Notes under the pieces: model-generated
Database searches by the model: none
Told to the model about the DNA's origin: nothing
The model's input: the letters and a program-made list of their open reading frames with translations, nothing else
Shown: piece by piece, positions 33,005 to 42,683 of the stretch
Layout: every line of letters starts with the position of its first letter
Position numbering within the stretch: the first letter of the stretch is position 1
Translations under genes and position numbers: made by a program
From: Symbiodinium natans
Lineage: Eukaryota; Sar; Dinophyceae; Suessiales; Symbiodiniaceae
Direction: 5' to 3'
Assembly (NCBI GenBank): GCA_905221605.1
Contig: CAJNDS010001446.1
Coordinates: 1,297,315-1,361,314, forward strand
Length of the DNA: 64,000 nucleotides

Positions 33005-34274
33005 GGTGCGACACTGAACTGAGGCCAATGGAAACACAAAGAGAAGGTAACAGAACTACCCACGTCATATATGTATACAGGGCAATATGTATTGGATCTC
33101 AAATGCAGATAACCGACAAGGATGTACAGATAATCGAGAAGAAAGGATGTTAATCCTCAAAGCATAAGACGAAGAAGCATTCGAGGGCATAGCATGACAT
33201 GTAAAACATATATGTAAGCCCGAATTGCGAGAATACTATGAGCAAACATGATTTCTTGATATTCGGGGTTGGAAATGCTTTTGTTTGCGGGGAACTTGGA
33301 AGTATTCGCGTGCCCAGCCCCAGATTCTCCCTGAAATGCCCAAACCCAGAGTCTCCTGTTCCCGGAGCCCAGCCCAGAGTCTCCCCGCACTCCCAGAGTC
33401 GCCCTGAGTTGCCCAACCCAGATTGTTCCCGGAGTGCCCAGCCCCAGAGTTTCCCTAGTGCCCAGAGTCGCCCTGAATTGCCCAGAGTCGCCTGGAGTGC
33501 CCAACCCCAGAGTGTCCCCGGAGTGCCCAGCCCCAGAGTGTCCCTGGAGTGCCCAACACCAGAGTATCTCTACCAAGAGAGGGTGGGGATGTTCGAAGTA
33601 AAATACTTTTGGTTGTTTTCTCGGTTTTGGGGGAGACTGTGACATGGAGACGGAACCAAACAAAGTACATGCTGCACGAAATACCGTAACACCCACAAAA
33701 ACCCACAAAAAGTAATTAGAACCAACATTTGCGGAGACTAGCGCGCTGTCTGCGGGGCACAGTCTCCTTTTGGTTCTCTCAAAAGGGAGAGGGTCTATAT
33801 CCCCACGGGTCCCCGTAATTCCAACTCGTACCCGGAATTTCGCAGTTTGGGGTTTCGGGGTTTCGGGTTAGCAGTTTGGCCGTCTCAGGCTTTTGTGAGG
33901 GCTTTGTGGGATTTTGGAATAGGATGTCCAGGTTTGTACATCTGAGGTTCTGCAAGTACGAGGTTGTCGACTTACCACGGGCTCTTTCCCACACTGAAGA
34001 AACTGACTTTGGGGGGTTTAGTGACGGCCGTCATACAAAGGCGCTCGCCTTTGCTACGAGTCACAGCTTCTGAAAACTAGCTGTGGGGCCCCGAAGTCAG
34101 GGAATCCAACTCCCTAAGCCCTTAGAGTGGGGTTTAAGTTTAGGGTCCTATGGAAACCCTAAACGTCAGGGACACGAGGGTCCACACCGGTTGTGGTTGG
34201 GGTCTAGGGCTGGTTTAGGGTTTAGGGCTTAGGGTGTGGCTGTAGACTGCCTTTGCTGTGCACTCTCGTTGCAG
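33005..34274. other. Unassigned region with a GAGTGCCCA minisatellite
   Basis: 33330-33560 is a degenerate ~30-bp repeat around CCAGAGTGTCCCTGGAGTGC. A frame at 33900-34073 is open and protein-like (HLRFCKYEVVDLPRALSHTE), ending TGA; it could be a last exon. 32900-33000 is itself a duplicated ~64-bp unit (GACCTCAAGATCAACCT). No family recognised. Confidence 0.4.
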
Positions 34275-34317
34275 CACTCTGGATCCTAAACCTACCATCA
34301 GTGGACCATCAATACAT
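34275..34317 (+). CDS. Probable small exon upstream of the RCC1 ORF
   Basis: CTCTCGTTGCAG precedes and CAT|GTAGGATGG follows; the 14 codons read TLDPKPTISGPSIH. It could be spliced to the RCC1 ORF or belong to the preceding gene. Confidence 0.35.
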
Positions 34318-34476
34318 GTAGGATGGGGTTCATGAAAAGACCACTCATACACATCCCTTACAATTCTTAAGCAGTGCGAGGATGTTGCAACGAGGTCAGC
34401 AGAGCCTTTGGGTTAGGCCACTGTGTTTTATTTACGGTTTAGGGTCGCAATTGCAGCGGCCGCCCTACGAAGAATC

Positions 34477-35943
34477 ATGCCGATTTCTGTGGACGTGCAT
34501 CTGCTGAGTGGCAAGCGCGCCTTCTTGGAAGTAGAGTTGGATGCATCCGTGAAGTCATTGAAGCGGCGTGCCCAGAGGGCTCTGGCCAAGCGTAGAGGGA
34601 GGCTGCTGAATTCTTCTGGAGAAGTCCTCGACACAGCTAAAACCGTTGTTGAGGCGGGATTGCAGAGTGGAGACGTGCTCACTCTACAAGTGAACCCAGT
34701 CCAGATTCAAGCCACCAGGCAAGGGTCATCTTGTCTTGCGTTTGCCGCAGTGCTGGGGGATGGTGATGGATCTGTGGTCACCTGGGGTAATTCCCAAGTG
34801 GGAGGCATCAGCGCTGGCGACGAGCGCTTGAAGAACGTGCAGCAGATCCAAGCTTCTGGTGGTGCATTTGCAGCAATCCTGGTTGACGGATCTGTCGTCA
34901 CCTGGGGGCACGAAACATGTGGTGGCGACAGCAGTGCAGTACAGAAGCAACTGCAGAAAGTGCAGCAGATCCAAGCCTCTGATTCGGCATTTGCTGCAAT
35001 CCTGGATGATGGATCTGTGGTTACTTGGGGGAGTCGAGACCAGGGTGGCGACAGCTTCGCGGTGCAGGCGCAGCTGAAGAATGTGCAGCAGATCCAAGCT
35101 TCTAGCGGGGCCTTTGCTGCAGTCCTCGGCGATGGAACTGTGGTCAGCTGGGGTAGTGCCGAATGCGGTGGCGACAGCCGCATAGTACAGGACCAGTTGC
35201 GAGATGTGCGGCAGATCCAAGCTGCTTCAGAAGCATTTGCTGCAATCCTGAGTGATGGATCTGTGGTCACTTGGGGCTCTGCCGACAATGGTGGCGACAG
35301 CAGTAAGGTACAGCATCGGTTGCGACATGTGCAGCAGATCCAGGCTTCTAAACGCGTGTTTGCTGCCATCCTGGACGATGGATCTCTGGTCGCCTGGGGT
35401 CTGCCTCGGGCTGGTGGCGACAGCAGCGAGGTGCAGGATCAGCTCCGCGATGTGCAGCAGATCCAGGCTTCCAATCTTGCATTTGCTGCAATCCTTGGTG
35501 ATGGATCTGTGGTCACCTGGGGCGATACAGGCTATGGAGGCGATAGCAGTGGTGTCCAGGAGCAGCTGAAAAATGTTCAGCAGATCCAAGCTTCTCATGG
35601 TGCATTTGCAGCAATCCTGCGTGATGGATCTGTGGTCACCTGGGGGAATCGAGAGCTGGGTGGCGACAGCATCGCGGTGCAGGGGCAGCTGAAGAATGTG
35701 CAGCTGATCCAGGCTTCTTATCGGGCATTTGCTGCACTCCTGGGTGATGGATCTGTGGTCACCTGGGGCGGTGCCGACTGGGGTGGTGACAGCAGTACGG
35801 TGCAGCATCAGCTGCGGGGTGTGCAGCAGATCCAAACTTCTGGCTTCGCGTTTGCTGCCATCCTGGGTGATGGGTCAGTGGTCACCTGGGGTCATGCCGG
35901 CTCTGGTGGTGACAGCAGTGAGGTGCAGGATCAGCTGCGGTAG
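34477..35943 (+). CDS. RCC1-type beta-propeller repeat protein with ubiquitin-like N-terminus
   Basis: The ATG at 34477 is preferred to an upstream GTG in telomere-like sequence. It gives 488 aa. Residues about 1-75 (ISVDVHLLSGKRAFLEVELD..., ending LQSGDVLTLQV) look like a ubiquitin-like fold. Residues about 85-488 are ten repeats of about 41 aa (123 bp) with the pattern VQQIQAS..AFAAIL.DGSVVTWG....GGDS. RCC1 repeats form a propeller that often binds proteins or chromatin; the role here is unknown. Intron-free. The TAG stop at 35941 replaces the aspartate codon that opens repeat 11, and GTGCAGCAG of that repeat is still present after it, so the gene looks truncated. An AG just upstream (AATTGCAG) could be a trans-splice acceptor. 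Confidence 0.88.
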   Translation: MPISVDVHLLSGKRAFLEVELDASVKSLKRRAQRALAKRRGRLLNSSGEVLDTAKTVVEAGLQSGDVLTLQVNPVQIQATRQGSSCLAFAAVLGDGDGSVVTWGNSQVGGISAGDERLKNVQQIQASGGAFAAILVDGSVVTWGHETCGGDSSAVQKQLQKVQQIQASDSAFAAILDDGSVVTWGSRDQGGDSFAVQAQLKNVQQIQASSGAFAAVLGDGTVVSWGSAECGGDSRIVQDQLRDVRQIQAASEAFAAILSDGSVVTWGSADNGGDSSKVQHRLRHVQQIQASKRVFAAILDDGSLVAWGLPRAGGDSSEVQDQLRDVQQIQASNLAFAAILGDGSVVTWGDTGYGGDSSGVQEQLKNVQQIQASHGAFAAILRDGSVVTWGNRELGGDSIAVQGQLKNVQLIQASYRAFAALLGDGSVVTWGGADWGGDSSTVQHQLRGVQQIQTSGFAFAAILGDGSVVTWGHAGSGGDSSEVQDQLR

Positions 35944-36074
35944 GTGCAGCAGACGTTGCCTAGCAAGCGAGGGGAAAGTGAGAAGAAGATCCCTGTGCCC
36001 TGTGCAAGCTTACATCCCTGTAGCCCAGAACCCTAGAAATCCTAAACCCGTAAAGACAAAGAACCGACAACGTG

Positions 36075-36186
36075 AACCCTAAACCCTAAACCCTAAACCC
36101 TAAACCCTAAACCCTAAACCCTAAACCCTAAACCCTAAACCCTAAACCCTAAACCCTAAACCCTAAACCCTAAACCCTAAAACCTA
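36075..36186. repeat. CCCTAAA array downstream of the RCC1 ORF
   Basis: About 16 perfect copies starting 130 bp after the stop codon. It is followed by an open island at about 36218-36270 (FDREKQLLIYLLICHGALQ, then GTTTCC) that may be an exon. Confidence 0.92.
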
Positions 36187-36288
36187 AACCCGGCCCTAAC
36201 CCTCACTTCCCTAATTTCGATCGTGAGAAGCAACTGTTGATCTACCTGTTGATTTGTCATGGAGCGCTGCAGGTTTCCGACTACATTG

Positions 36289-36319
<31 letters not shown>

Positions 36320-36624
36320 TGTACTTTGTTTTCTATTTTTTTGGGGTGTGTGGGTGGGTGGGCAGGTGGGCGGGTGGCTGTAGGGTTTGGAGCCTTTGTG
36401 GGGGCTTGAGGGTGGTTTGCCTTGTTTTTTTTTTTGGGGGGGGGGATGTTATGGTCTTCGGCGTTTCAGGGGGTGGGTTTAGGGTTTATAGGGGTTTAGG
36501 GTTTCGGTTTTAGGGCTAGGGTTTAGAGTTTAGGGTTTACGGTTTAGGGTTTGTATCAGGGATTCATGGGGGAGGACATGGGGCTCGGTGTCCCGAGTAC
36601 TAAGCTCTTTAAGGGAAGTTACAT

Positions 36625-36705
36625 GGCTACTGAATATGGTCCCTTACCTCCTTCAAAGAGTTCTGAAGTATGGGCCCCTGGATTGAATAGGGCAGAAAGG
36701 GAGTA
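36625..36705. mobile_element. Partial copy of foldback element C
   Basis: TATGGTCCCTTACCTCCTTCAAAGAGTTC and the following GTATGGGCCC...GAATAGGGCA line up with 31190-31260 at roughly 70-75 percent by eye. No intact inverted ends seen. Confidence 0.5.
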
Positions 36706-36812
36706 TAAGGCCCATACCCAAACCCCACAGCAATAAACCAGGAACTATTAACCCCCTGTAAAACAGAACCTCTCAGTGGACCCTCTAAGCCCTCTAAACA
36801 CCCGAAGCCCAG

Positions 36813-36898
36813 GCACCATGACCTCATTCGAAGCCAACCGCTCGCGTGCCTTCTCCAACGGCTCCATCATGACTGCGCCCCTGCTTCAGCTCCAGTGA
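36813..36898 (+). CDS. Probable terminal exon TMTSFEANRSRAFSNGSIMT
   Basis: CACCCGAAGCCCAG precedes; 28 codons run to TGA at 36896. An ATG is the second codon, so it could also be a very short complete ORF. No family recognised. Confidence 0.4.
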
Positions 36899-37198
36899 TT
36901 CGGGAACCCGACACCCTAAACTCTAAACCCGAAATCCTTTTGGGCTTCATAGGGGTTGGAGGCTCATGGGTCGCATTACGAGGCATTACGAGGGTACTTG
37001 GGTCCGTACCGAAAGTTTTGATGAGGTTTGGCCGCCGAAACGCTCTGGAAGCTGGGTGCATTGGGAGCACTTTAGGCTCCAAAAATCCTCGAGAGAGAGA
37101 ATGGGGGGGGCGGGGGCGTCGCCATTTCTTGAATTATTGGCAATTCTCTCTAAATTGACGTTAAAGAGTTCAACAAGGGGGGGGGGTCACCGCGATAG

Positions 37199-39106
37199 AT
37201 GCACGGTCGTTGCGATATAGATCGCGGTCTGTATGAGGGCGCAGTCTGTGAGACGCGCGTGTTTCAGAGAGCTCCACGGATGTGGATCGATCGTGGTCTC
37301 CGTGAGCGCATGTGTGGCGGTGTGGGGTGTGTGGTGGGAGTGCGGAGGGCGTTAGTGGCAGCGGTGGCGGACATGGTGTGCGGTGTGTCTAACCCATATT
37401 GGCGTCAGTCCAGGCCAGCTTTTGTTGTCATCGGCTTTGCCCTCGAGTTAGTATTGTCATTCATGATTGTTAGTCAGTATTACCCTAAGGGTTTAGGGTT
37501 TAGGGTTTAGGGTTTAGGGTTTAGGGTTTAGGGTTTAGGGAGCCTTGGTTTGTTTTTGTTGCTATGCACAAAGTCTGGGAACCTGCGGGTCGCCCAAAGC
37601 ACCCTCGTGACACCTTGGAATGTTCCCCCTTATACTAACAGTCCTGAAAAAGGGGGTTTAGGGTTTAGGGTTTAGGGTTTAGGGTTTAGGGTTTAGGGTT
37701 CCGGGATTAAAATCGGGGGTACTAGAATCCCTACGAAGGACTGTCAGTATAAGGGGGAGCATCCCAACCCTGAACCCTAAACCGTAAATCCTAGACTCTA
37801 AAATCCTAAGCCCGAAACTCTACACATCTCTCGACCCTAAACCCTAGACCCCAGGCCCTAAACCCTAAACCCTAAACCCTGATGGCCCCAGAAGGAACAT
37901 CCCAAGTGACACCCCTAATACCAGACGCAGCTCGAAGCCCAGCGGGCAGTCCCGTTCGGCGGTTTTTGGGTAGGCATCCAAGGACCTTGCGTAGGAGTAG
38001 GGTCGTAGGGTTTAGGGTTTAGGGTTTAGGGTTTAGGGTTTAGGGTTTAGGGTTTAGGGTTTAGGAGTATGCAATGTCCAGACAGGATCGGGGTTCCCGG
38101 CAAGCTTTATCTCCCGTGTTTGGTAGCTGTGTCCCCTCCGAAGGCTAATTCCTCAGCCTAAGCCCTAGATCCTAAGCCACCCGAACCTCTCGAAAACGTA
38201 GAACCCCAAACCCCAAACCCTAAACCCTAAACCCTAAACCCCGGAACCCTAAAACCCCCAACTCTGGGGGCAGGGGGAGGTTTCGAGGTTTCGGGTTCGT
38301 CCGGGGTTTTTCATGGGAAGTCCTGGGTTTGAGAAGCACTGGGTGTTAGGGTTTAAGGGTTGGGGTTTAGGGTTTAGGGAGGGCTTAGGGTTTCCAGGGC
38401 CTTTTGGATCCAAGGACTGCTTTACCGAAGACCGTGACGACAGCCCCGTGGAGTTCGACTTGACTATTGAAGAGGTCGGGTTGGTTGAGGGTTTAGGGTT
38501 TAGGGTTTCGGACTTAGGGTTTAGGGAAGGCTTCCTCACGACAGGTCGAGCCAGCCCAAAAAAGAAACCCAAAACAAAAACTCCCTAAAACTCCCAAAAG
38601 TTTCAGGGTGTAAGGTTGAGGGTTTAGGGTAGGGTTTAGGGTTTAGGGTTTAGGGTTTAGGGTTTAGGGTTTAGGGTTTAGGGTTTAGGGTTTAGGGTTT
38701 AGGGTTTAGGGTTTAGGGTTTAGGGTAGGATATCCAGGGTGTTTGGGGGGGGGTTGGGGGGTTTAGGGGGGCTTAGGGATCCCGAGCTCAGGATCCCGAG
38801 CTCTCAACCCTAAACCCGAAGCCCTAAGCCCTAAGCCCTAAACCCCCACGCCCCTAAGCCCTAAGCCCTAAGCCCCAAGCCCTAAGCCCTAAGCCCTAAG
38901 CCCTAAGCCCTAAGCCCTAAGCCCTAAACCCTAAACCCTAAACCCTAAACCCTAGCCCTAAACCTTAAACCCTAAAGCTGAAGCCCTACGAGCCGAAAAA
39001 AACCCTCAGCATCCCCTCCCCCTCCAAGAAGCCCGAAAGAAAGCAGGAGCCAGGGAAGCCTTGGGATGAGAAGAAATGGTCAGCCAAGGAACGGCACCAC
39101 GGAACG
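37199..39106 (+). CDS. Reconstructed gene with one membrane segment and K-rich tail
   Basis: The ATG at 37199 is directly preceded by an in-frame TAG. Exon 1 (37199-37490) encodes 97 codons, ending with a hydrophobic helix AFVVIGFALELVLSFMIVSQ, at AAGG|GTTTAGGG. Then 37892-37961 (TSQVTPLIPDAARSPAGSPV), 38082-38122 (QDRGSRQALSPVF), 38398-38474 (SKDCFTEDRDDSPVEFDLTI) and 38545-38599 (VEPAQKRNPKQKLPKTPK). All four joins are in phase. 38979-39106 (SIPSPSKKPERKQEPGKPWD) is a further exon whose join is not in phase, so one exon is probably missing. The intron after exon 1 contains foldback element A copy 2. Function unknown. Confidence 0.6.
37617..37765. mobile_element. Foldback element A, copy 2, split by a telomere-like array
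   Basis: Left end GGAATGTTCCCCCTTATACT, right end AGTATAAGGGGGAGCATCCC. Compared with the other copies the centre contains about six extra TTTAGGG units, which explains its 149-bp length against 97 and 96. The array therefore arrived or expanded after the element. Confidence 0.75.
38627..38727. repeat. TTTAGGG array opening an intron
   Basis: About 14 near-perfect copies starting about 28 bp after the donor AAAA|GTTTCAGGG. C-strand CCCTAAG/CCCTAAA copies follow at 38805-38955, giving the inverted arrangement typical of the introns here. Confidence 0.92.
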
Positions 39107-39479
39107 GTGTTAGTAGGGTTTAGGGCTTAGGGTTTAGGGCTTAGGGTTTAGGGCTAGGGTTTAGGGTTTAGGGTGTAGGGTTTAGGGTTTCGGATTTGTC
39201 ATTGTTGTTGAGGGTTCAGGTCCGGGCAAAGTTTTGGGATAAGCACCGAGGAGTTTCGAGGAGTAAGGTTTGGGGTTTGGGGGTGTAGGGTTTAGGGTTT
39301 GAGGGTTTAAGGCTTCAAAAACAGGGGTTTAGCGTTTAGAGTTAGGGGTTTAGGGGTTGGCGTTTCCAAAAAGGGGGTCTAGCGTTCAGGGTTTAGGGCT
39401 AGAAAGGTTGAAGGTAGTTACCATTTTACGGCTTCCTATAGAACCCCTTTCGTCGTGCAAGGCTTAATTAGGAACAAGA

Positions 39480-39716
39480 TCTGGCCATTAACCTGAAATA
39501 CACATGCGGAAATGGCTCCCTCTTTTCGTCATTAAGTTTTAAACGAAGACGGTCTAGGTCTAAACCTTAAGCGAGCTAGGAAGCCTTGTTTGCTAGGTCT
39601 GGCCATTAACCTGACATGCACATGCGGACATGGCTCCCTCTTTTCCTCATTAGCTTTTAAACGAAGACGGTCTAGGTCTAAACCTTAAGCGAGCTAGGAA
39701 GCCTTGTTCGCTAAAT
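39480..39716. repeat. 118-bp tandem duplication
   Basis: TCTGGCCATTAACCTGA starts at 39480 and again at 39598; the two units are about 95 percent identical and run to GCCTTGTTCGCTAAA. No coding signal seen. The flanking 39330-40020 is non-telomeric, AT-richer sequence with no gene recognised. Confidence 0.85.
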
Positions 39717-40089
39717 CTTCAACAATACTCGAGTAAGGTTTAGGACAAGGGTTTGGGTTAAGTATTAACCGAATAAGTTTTAGGAACAATCGGGTGTAGC
39801 GATTGAGGTTTAAGCGTAAGGTTGGATGAACCCCCCCATCCCCCCGTGCTTATAAGCAACCTAAACGCTTACAAGCAATGCATTGTAGAAACGAAGGCGT
39901 TCCAGGCAAGACTAGGTACGAGCTGAGATATACAGAATGACACATAATACATTGGAACGTGAATTTCGACTCATAAACCACTTCTATGTAAAAAGTCAAG
40001 ATTAAAACTTGGAGGCATCTTAAACCCTCACCCCTTTGCATGTATGGATGAAATACAATCGCTGTATCTGACAGCAAAGCTGTATATGC

Positions 40090-40215
40090 ATACGCATATG
40101 TATATGTACATGTATATGTATATGCATATGTATATGTATATGAAAATGTATATGTATATGTATATGTATATGAATTTGAATATGTATATGTATATGAACA
40201 TGTATATGAACATGT
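40090..40215. repeat. (TATGTA)n microsatellite
   Basis: Imperfect TATGTA/TATGAA hexamers. ORFs of the HIHI and YIYI type on the reverse strand derive from it and are artefacts. Confidence 0.9.
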
Positions 40216-40566
40216 ATGTGTCTAATCGCGCAATATTGTGAATCAAACACTACAGGAATGTATATAGCATCTACGCTGGTATAGTAACGTATTATGTTCT
40301 ATCACCAAAAATGGTAACAACAAAAATCGGGCGGTGTAACCGTGAATCAATACCCCTGAACCTAAGCCCTAACCCTAAACCCTAACCCTGTACCCTAAAC
40401 CCTGTACCCTAATTACTAAGCCTAAACCCTAAACCCCAACAGGTTCCTACTGATTTAGGTTTCGAGTTGAGGGGCCCCGAACTCATAAACCCTATGCCCT
40501 ACACCCTATACCCTAAGCCCTAAACCCTATACCCTAAACCCTAAACCCTAAACCCGAAACCCTAAG

Positions 40567-42360
40567 GTACGCGCGCAGCGACTCCGGCGGCAGCTGGGGG
40601 GGCCCCGAGCCACTCCTCTACGGGCCGACGAGCTGGTACCCGGCCGCCGGGGCGGCAGCGTTTGGGGTTTAGGGTTTAGGGTTTAGGTTTTAGGGTTTAG
40701 GGTTTAGGGTTTAGGGTTTAGGGTATAGGGTTTAGGGTTTAGGGTTTAGGATTCAGGTTTGTTCTTCTCCCACTGGTGCGTAACAAGGGCCTAAAGGGGC
40801 TTGTCATTACAGGGGCTTATCGTAAGGGCTGACGAACGCTTGTAAAGACTTCAGGGCGTTTGGGCTTTTCTTGATGCAGAAACTGAGAAGTGTCTTTGAT
40901 TGATAGTCCAAACAACAAGCCTTGTAGCACAAAACGCTGCTATTCAAGTATGGAAAGGAAGAAGTGTGCGTGTGGCACTGCAAAAAAAGATGTGGCTGAG
41001 CTGGATGGCTTGAAGACCTGCAATAGATGGTGCCAGAGGGCACAGCACCACTTGGTTCGGGGAGGGAGGAAATTTCCAACGGAAGCGTGTGACCGGAGAG
41101 TTGAGTTTCGTAGCTGTGATGCTGAGTAGGTGCTGAATAACTTGACACAAGCACGTTGCGCAGGCCTTGTGAAATGCGGAAAGCAGAGAAGCTTGCAGAC
41201 TAACTGAGATGGCCGAATACTGGAAACAGCAACACGAAATGTGCAAGTGCCTGCATCAACACTTTCCGGAAACTTCTCGGAAAGATGCTCAGCACCTGAC
41301 ACCTGAAAGCAGAAATCCGTCTGAACTGTCAAGAAAGCAGAGAATTACGATCCCTTGGGCCACGTTCTCGGTATCTGATACTGTTCATTCCGAAGTAGCT
41401 GGCAACTATCGCAGCCAACCCTCAACATGCCTTTTACTTCTGTCTACCTAACCAGCAAACCCTAAGCCCTAAACCCCTGGACCCAAAACCCTAAACCCTA
41501 GTTCCCCTAGACCCTAAACCCCCAGTTCCTTTAATGTTTGAATTCCTTCCCCGACTCACTCCACCCCAACACTCTGAACCCTCTGCGCCACGGTTTTGGG
41601 TATAGGTTTTAGGGATTCCAGGCTGAACAAATGAGTGCCCCCATGGGCTACAATGGCTCGCCTTTCAACACGCCCATGCCGTCGCCATCCCAGTGGGCGC
41701 AGGATGCAAAGTGGGATGTGTGGGGGTTGGCCTTGCCTAACCCTGAACCCTGAACCCTAAACCCTAAACCCTAAACCCTAGACCCTAGACCCTAGACCCT
41801 AGACCCTAGACCCTAGACCCTAGACCCTACCCCCTAGACCCTAGACCCTAGACCCTAGACCCTAGACCCTAGACCCTAGACCCTAGACCCTAGACCCGAA
41901 ATCCAATTCAGGTATGTGGGCTTTCAGAGCCCTAAAGGCCTTCAATCTCCAAGCCGCAGAGACCCAAGGCCTTGAGATATACTTCATGTGCGACCCTTTA
42001 GCCCGCTTCCTGAACCTCGTAAACCTCAAAAAGTACTGAACTCGCAAGCTGAATCCCTAAACCCTACACCCTGGCTCTTTGACCCTAGCCCCTAAAGGCT
42101 AAGCCGCGAACCGTTTAGCGTTTACGACCCCCTCCGCCCTTTACCTTAAACCCTCTAGGGTTCAGGTCCTCTCAGCCCTAAGCCCTTCAGAGATTAGGAT
42201 TGAAGTTGCAGTGTCCATTAAACTGTAGGGCCCAAAAGCGAAGCCGTCGCAGGACAAGTGCTATGGATACAAGGATAAGTCTTCCCGTGGCCTGCCGCGG
42301 GAGAGCCGGCACAACCGTGTGCCCAAGCGCCTGGGTGACGGAAGAGCCAACAGGCGTTGA
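40567..42360 (+). CDS. Candidate gene, exons 40567-40666, 41622-41725, 41912-42018, 42253-42360
   Basis: 40567-40666 follows CCCTAAG, reads SWGGPEPLLYGPTSWYPAAG and ends GG|GTTTAGG. 41622-41725 follows GGATTCCAG, in phase, and reads MGYNGSPFNTPMPSPSQWAQ to the GTTGGC donor. 41912-42018 follows CAATTCAG and reads MWAFRALKAFNLQAAETQGL...ARFLNL to GTAAAC. 42253-42360 follows GTCGCAG, in phase, and reads DKCYGYKDKSSRGLPRESRH..., TGA. The join between exons 2 and 3 is one base off; the third exon may instead start a gene at its ATG. Function unknown. Confidence 0.5.
40760..41460 (+). other. Repeat-free stretch with two moderate ORFs
   Basis: ORFs 40890-41129 (79 codons, ERKKCACGTAKKDVAELDG) and 41209-41451 (80 codons, MAEYWKQQHEMCKCLHQHFP) are both + strand and protein-like, with 79 bp between them. 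It lies within the proposed intron 40667-41621, so either that intron model is wrong or these are chance ORFs. Confidence 0.3.
41775..41895. repeat. Homogenised CCCTAGA heptamer block
   Basis: About 17 CCCTAGA units in a row, with a single CCCTACC, after a few CCCTAAA units. Another local spread of one telomere-like variant. Confidence 0.92.
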
Positions 42361-42683
42361 GGGTTTAAATGTCTCAAGGCTTTTAAGGGTTTAGCTCTTA
42401 AGGGCATTAAAGGTGTTAAGGGTTTTTTCTTTGTGTTTTTAATGGCTTGAAGGGCTGTTCGGGCGTTTTCACGCCTGTTAAGGTTTGTTAGGGCTTTTTT
42501 TAGCTTTTTCAAGGTTGCAAGAGTCTGGCTTTTACGGGTTCAGGCGCTTTGAGGGCTTTTAGGCCTTGAAGATTCTTGAGTTGAGGAGTTTCGGGATTCT
42601 GGGTTTGGGGTTTGGGGTTTGGAGTTTCGGGATTCTGGGTTTGGGGTTTGGGGTTTGGAGTTTGGGGGAGCTGCGATCTACAG

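Noticed and set aside
34707-35835. Reverse-strand ORFs of 164-220 codons opposite the RCC1 gene
   Set aside because: Shadow frames of the repetitive RCC1 coding sequence.
37550-37617. Additional exon between 37490 and 37892
   Set aside because: It has good edges and reads WEPAGRPKHPRDTLE, but including it would create a stop at the next junction.
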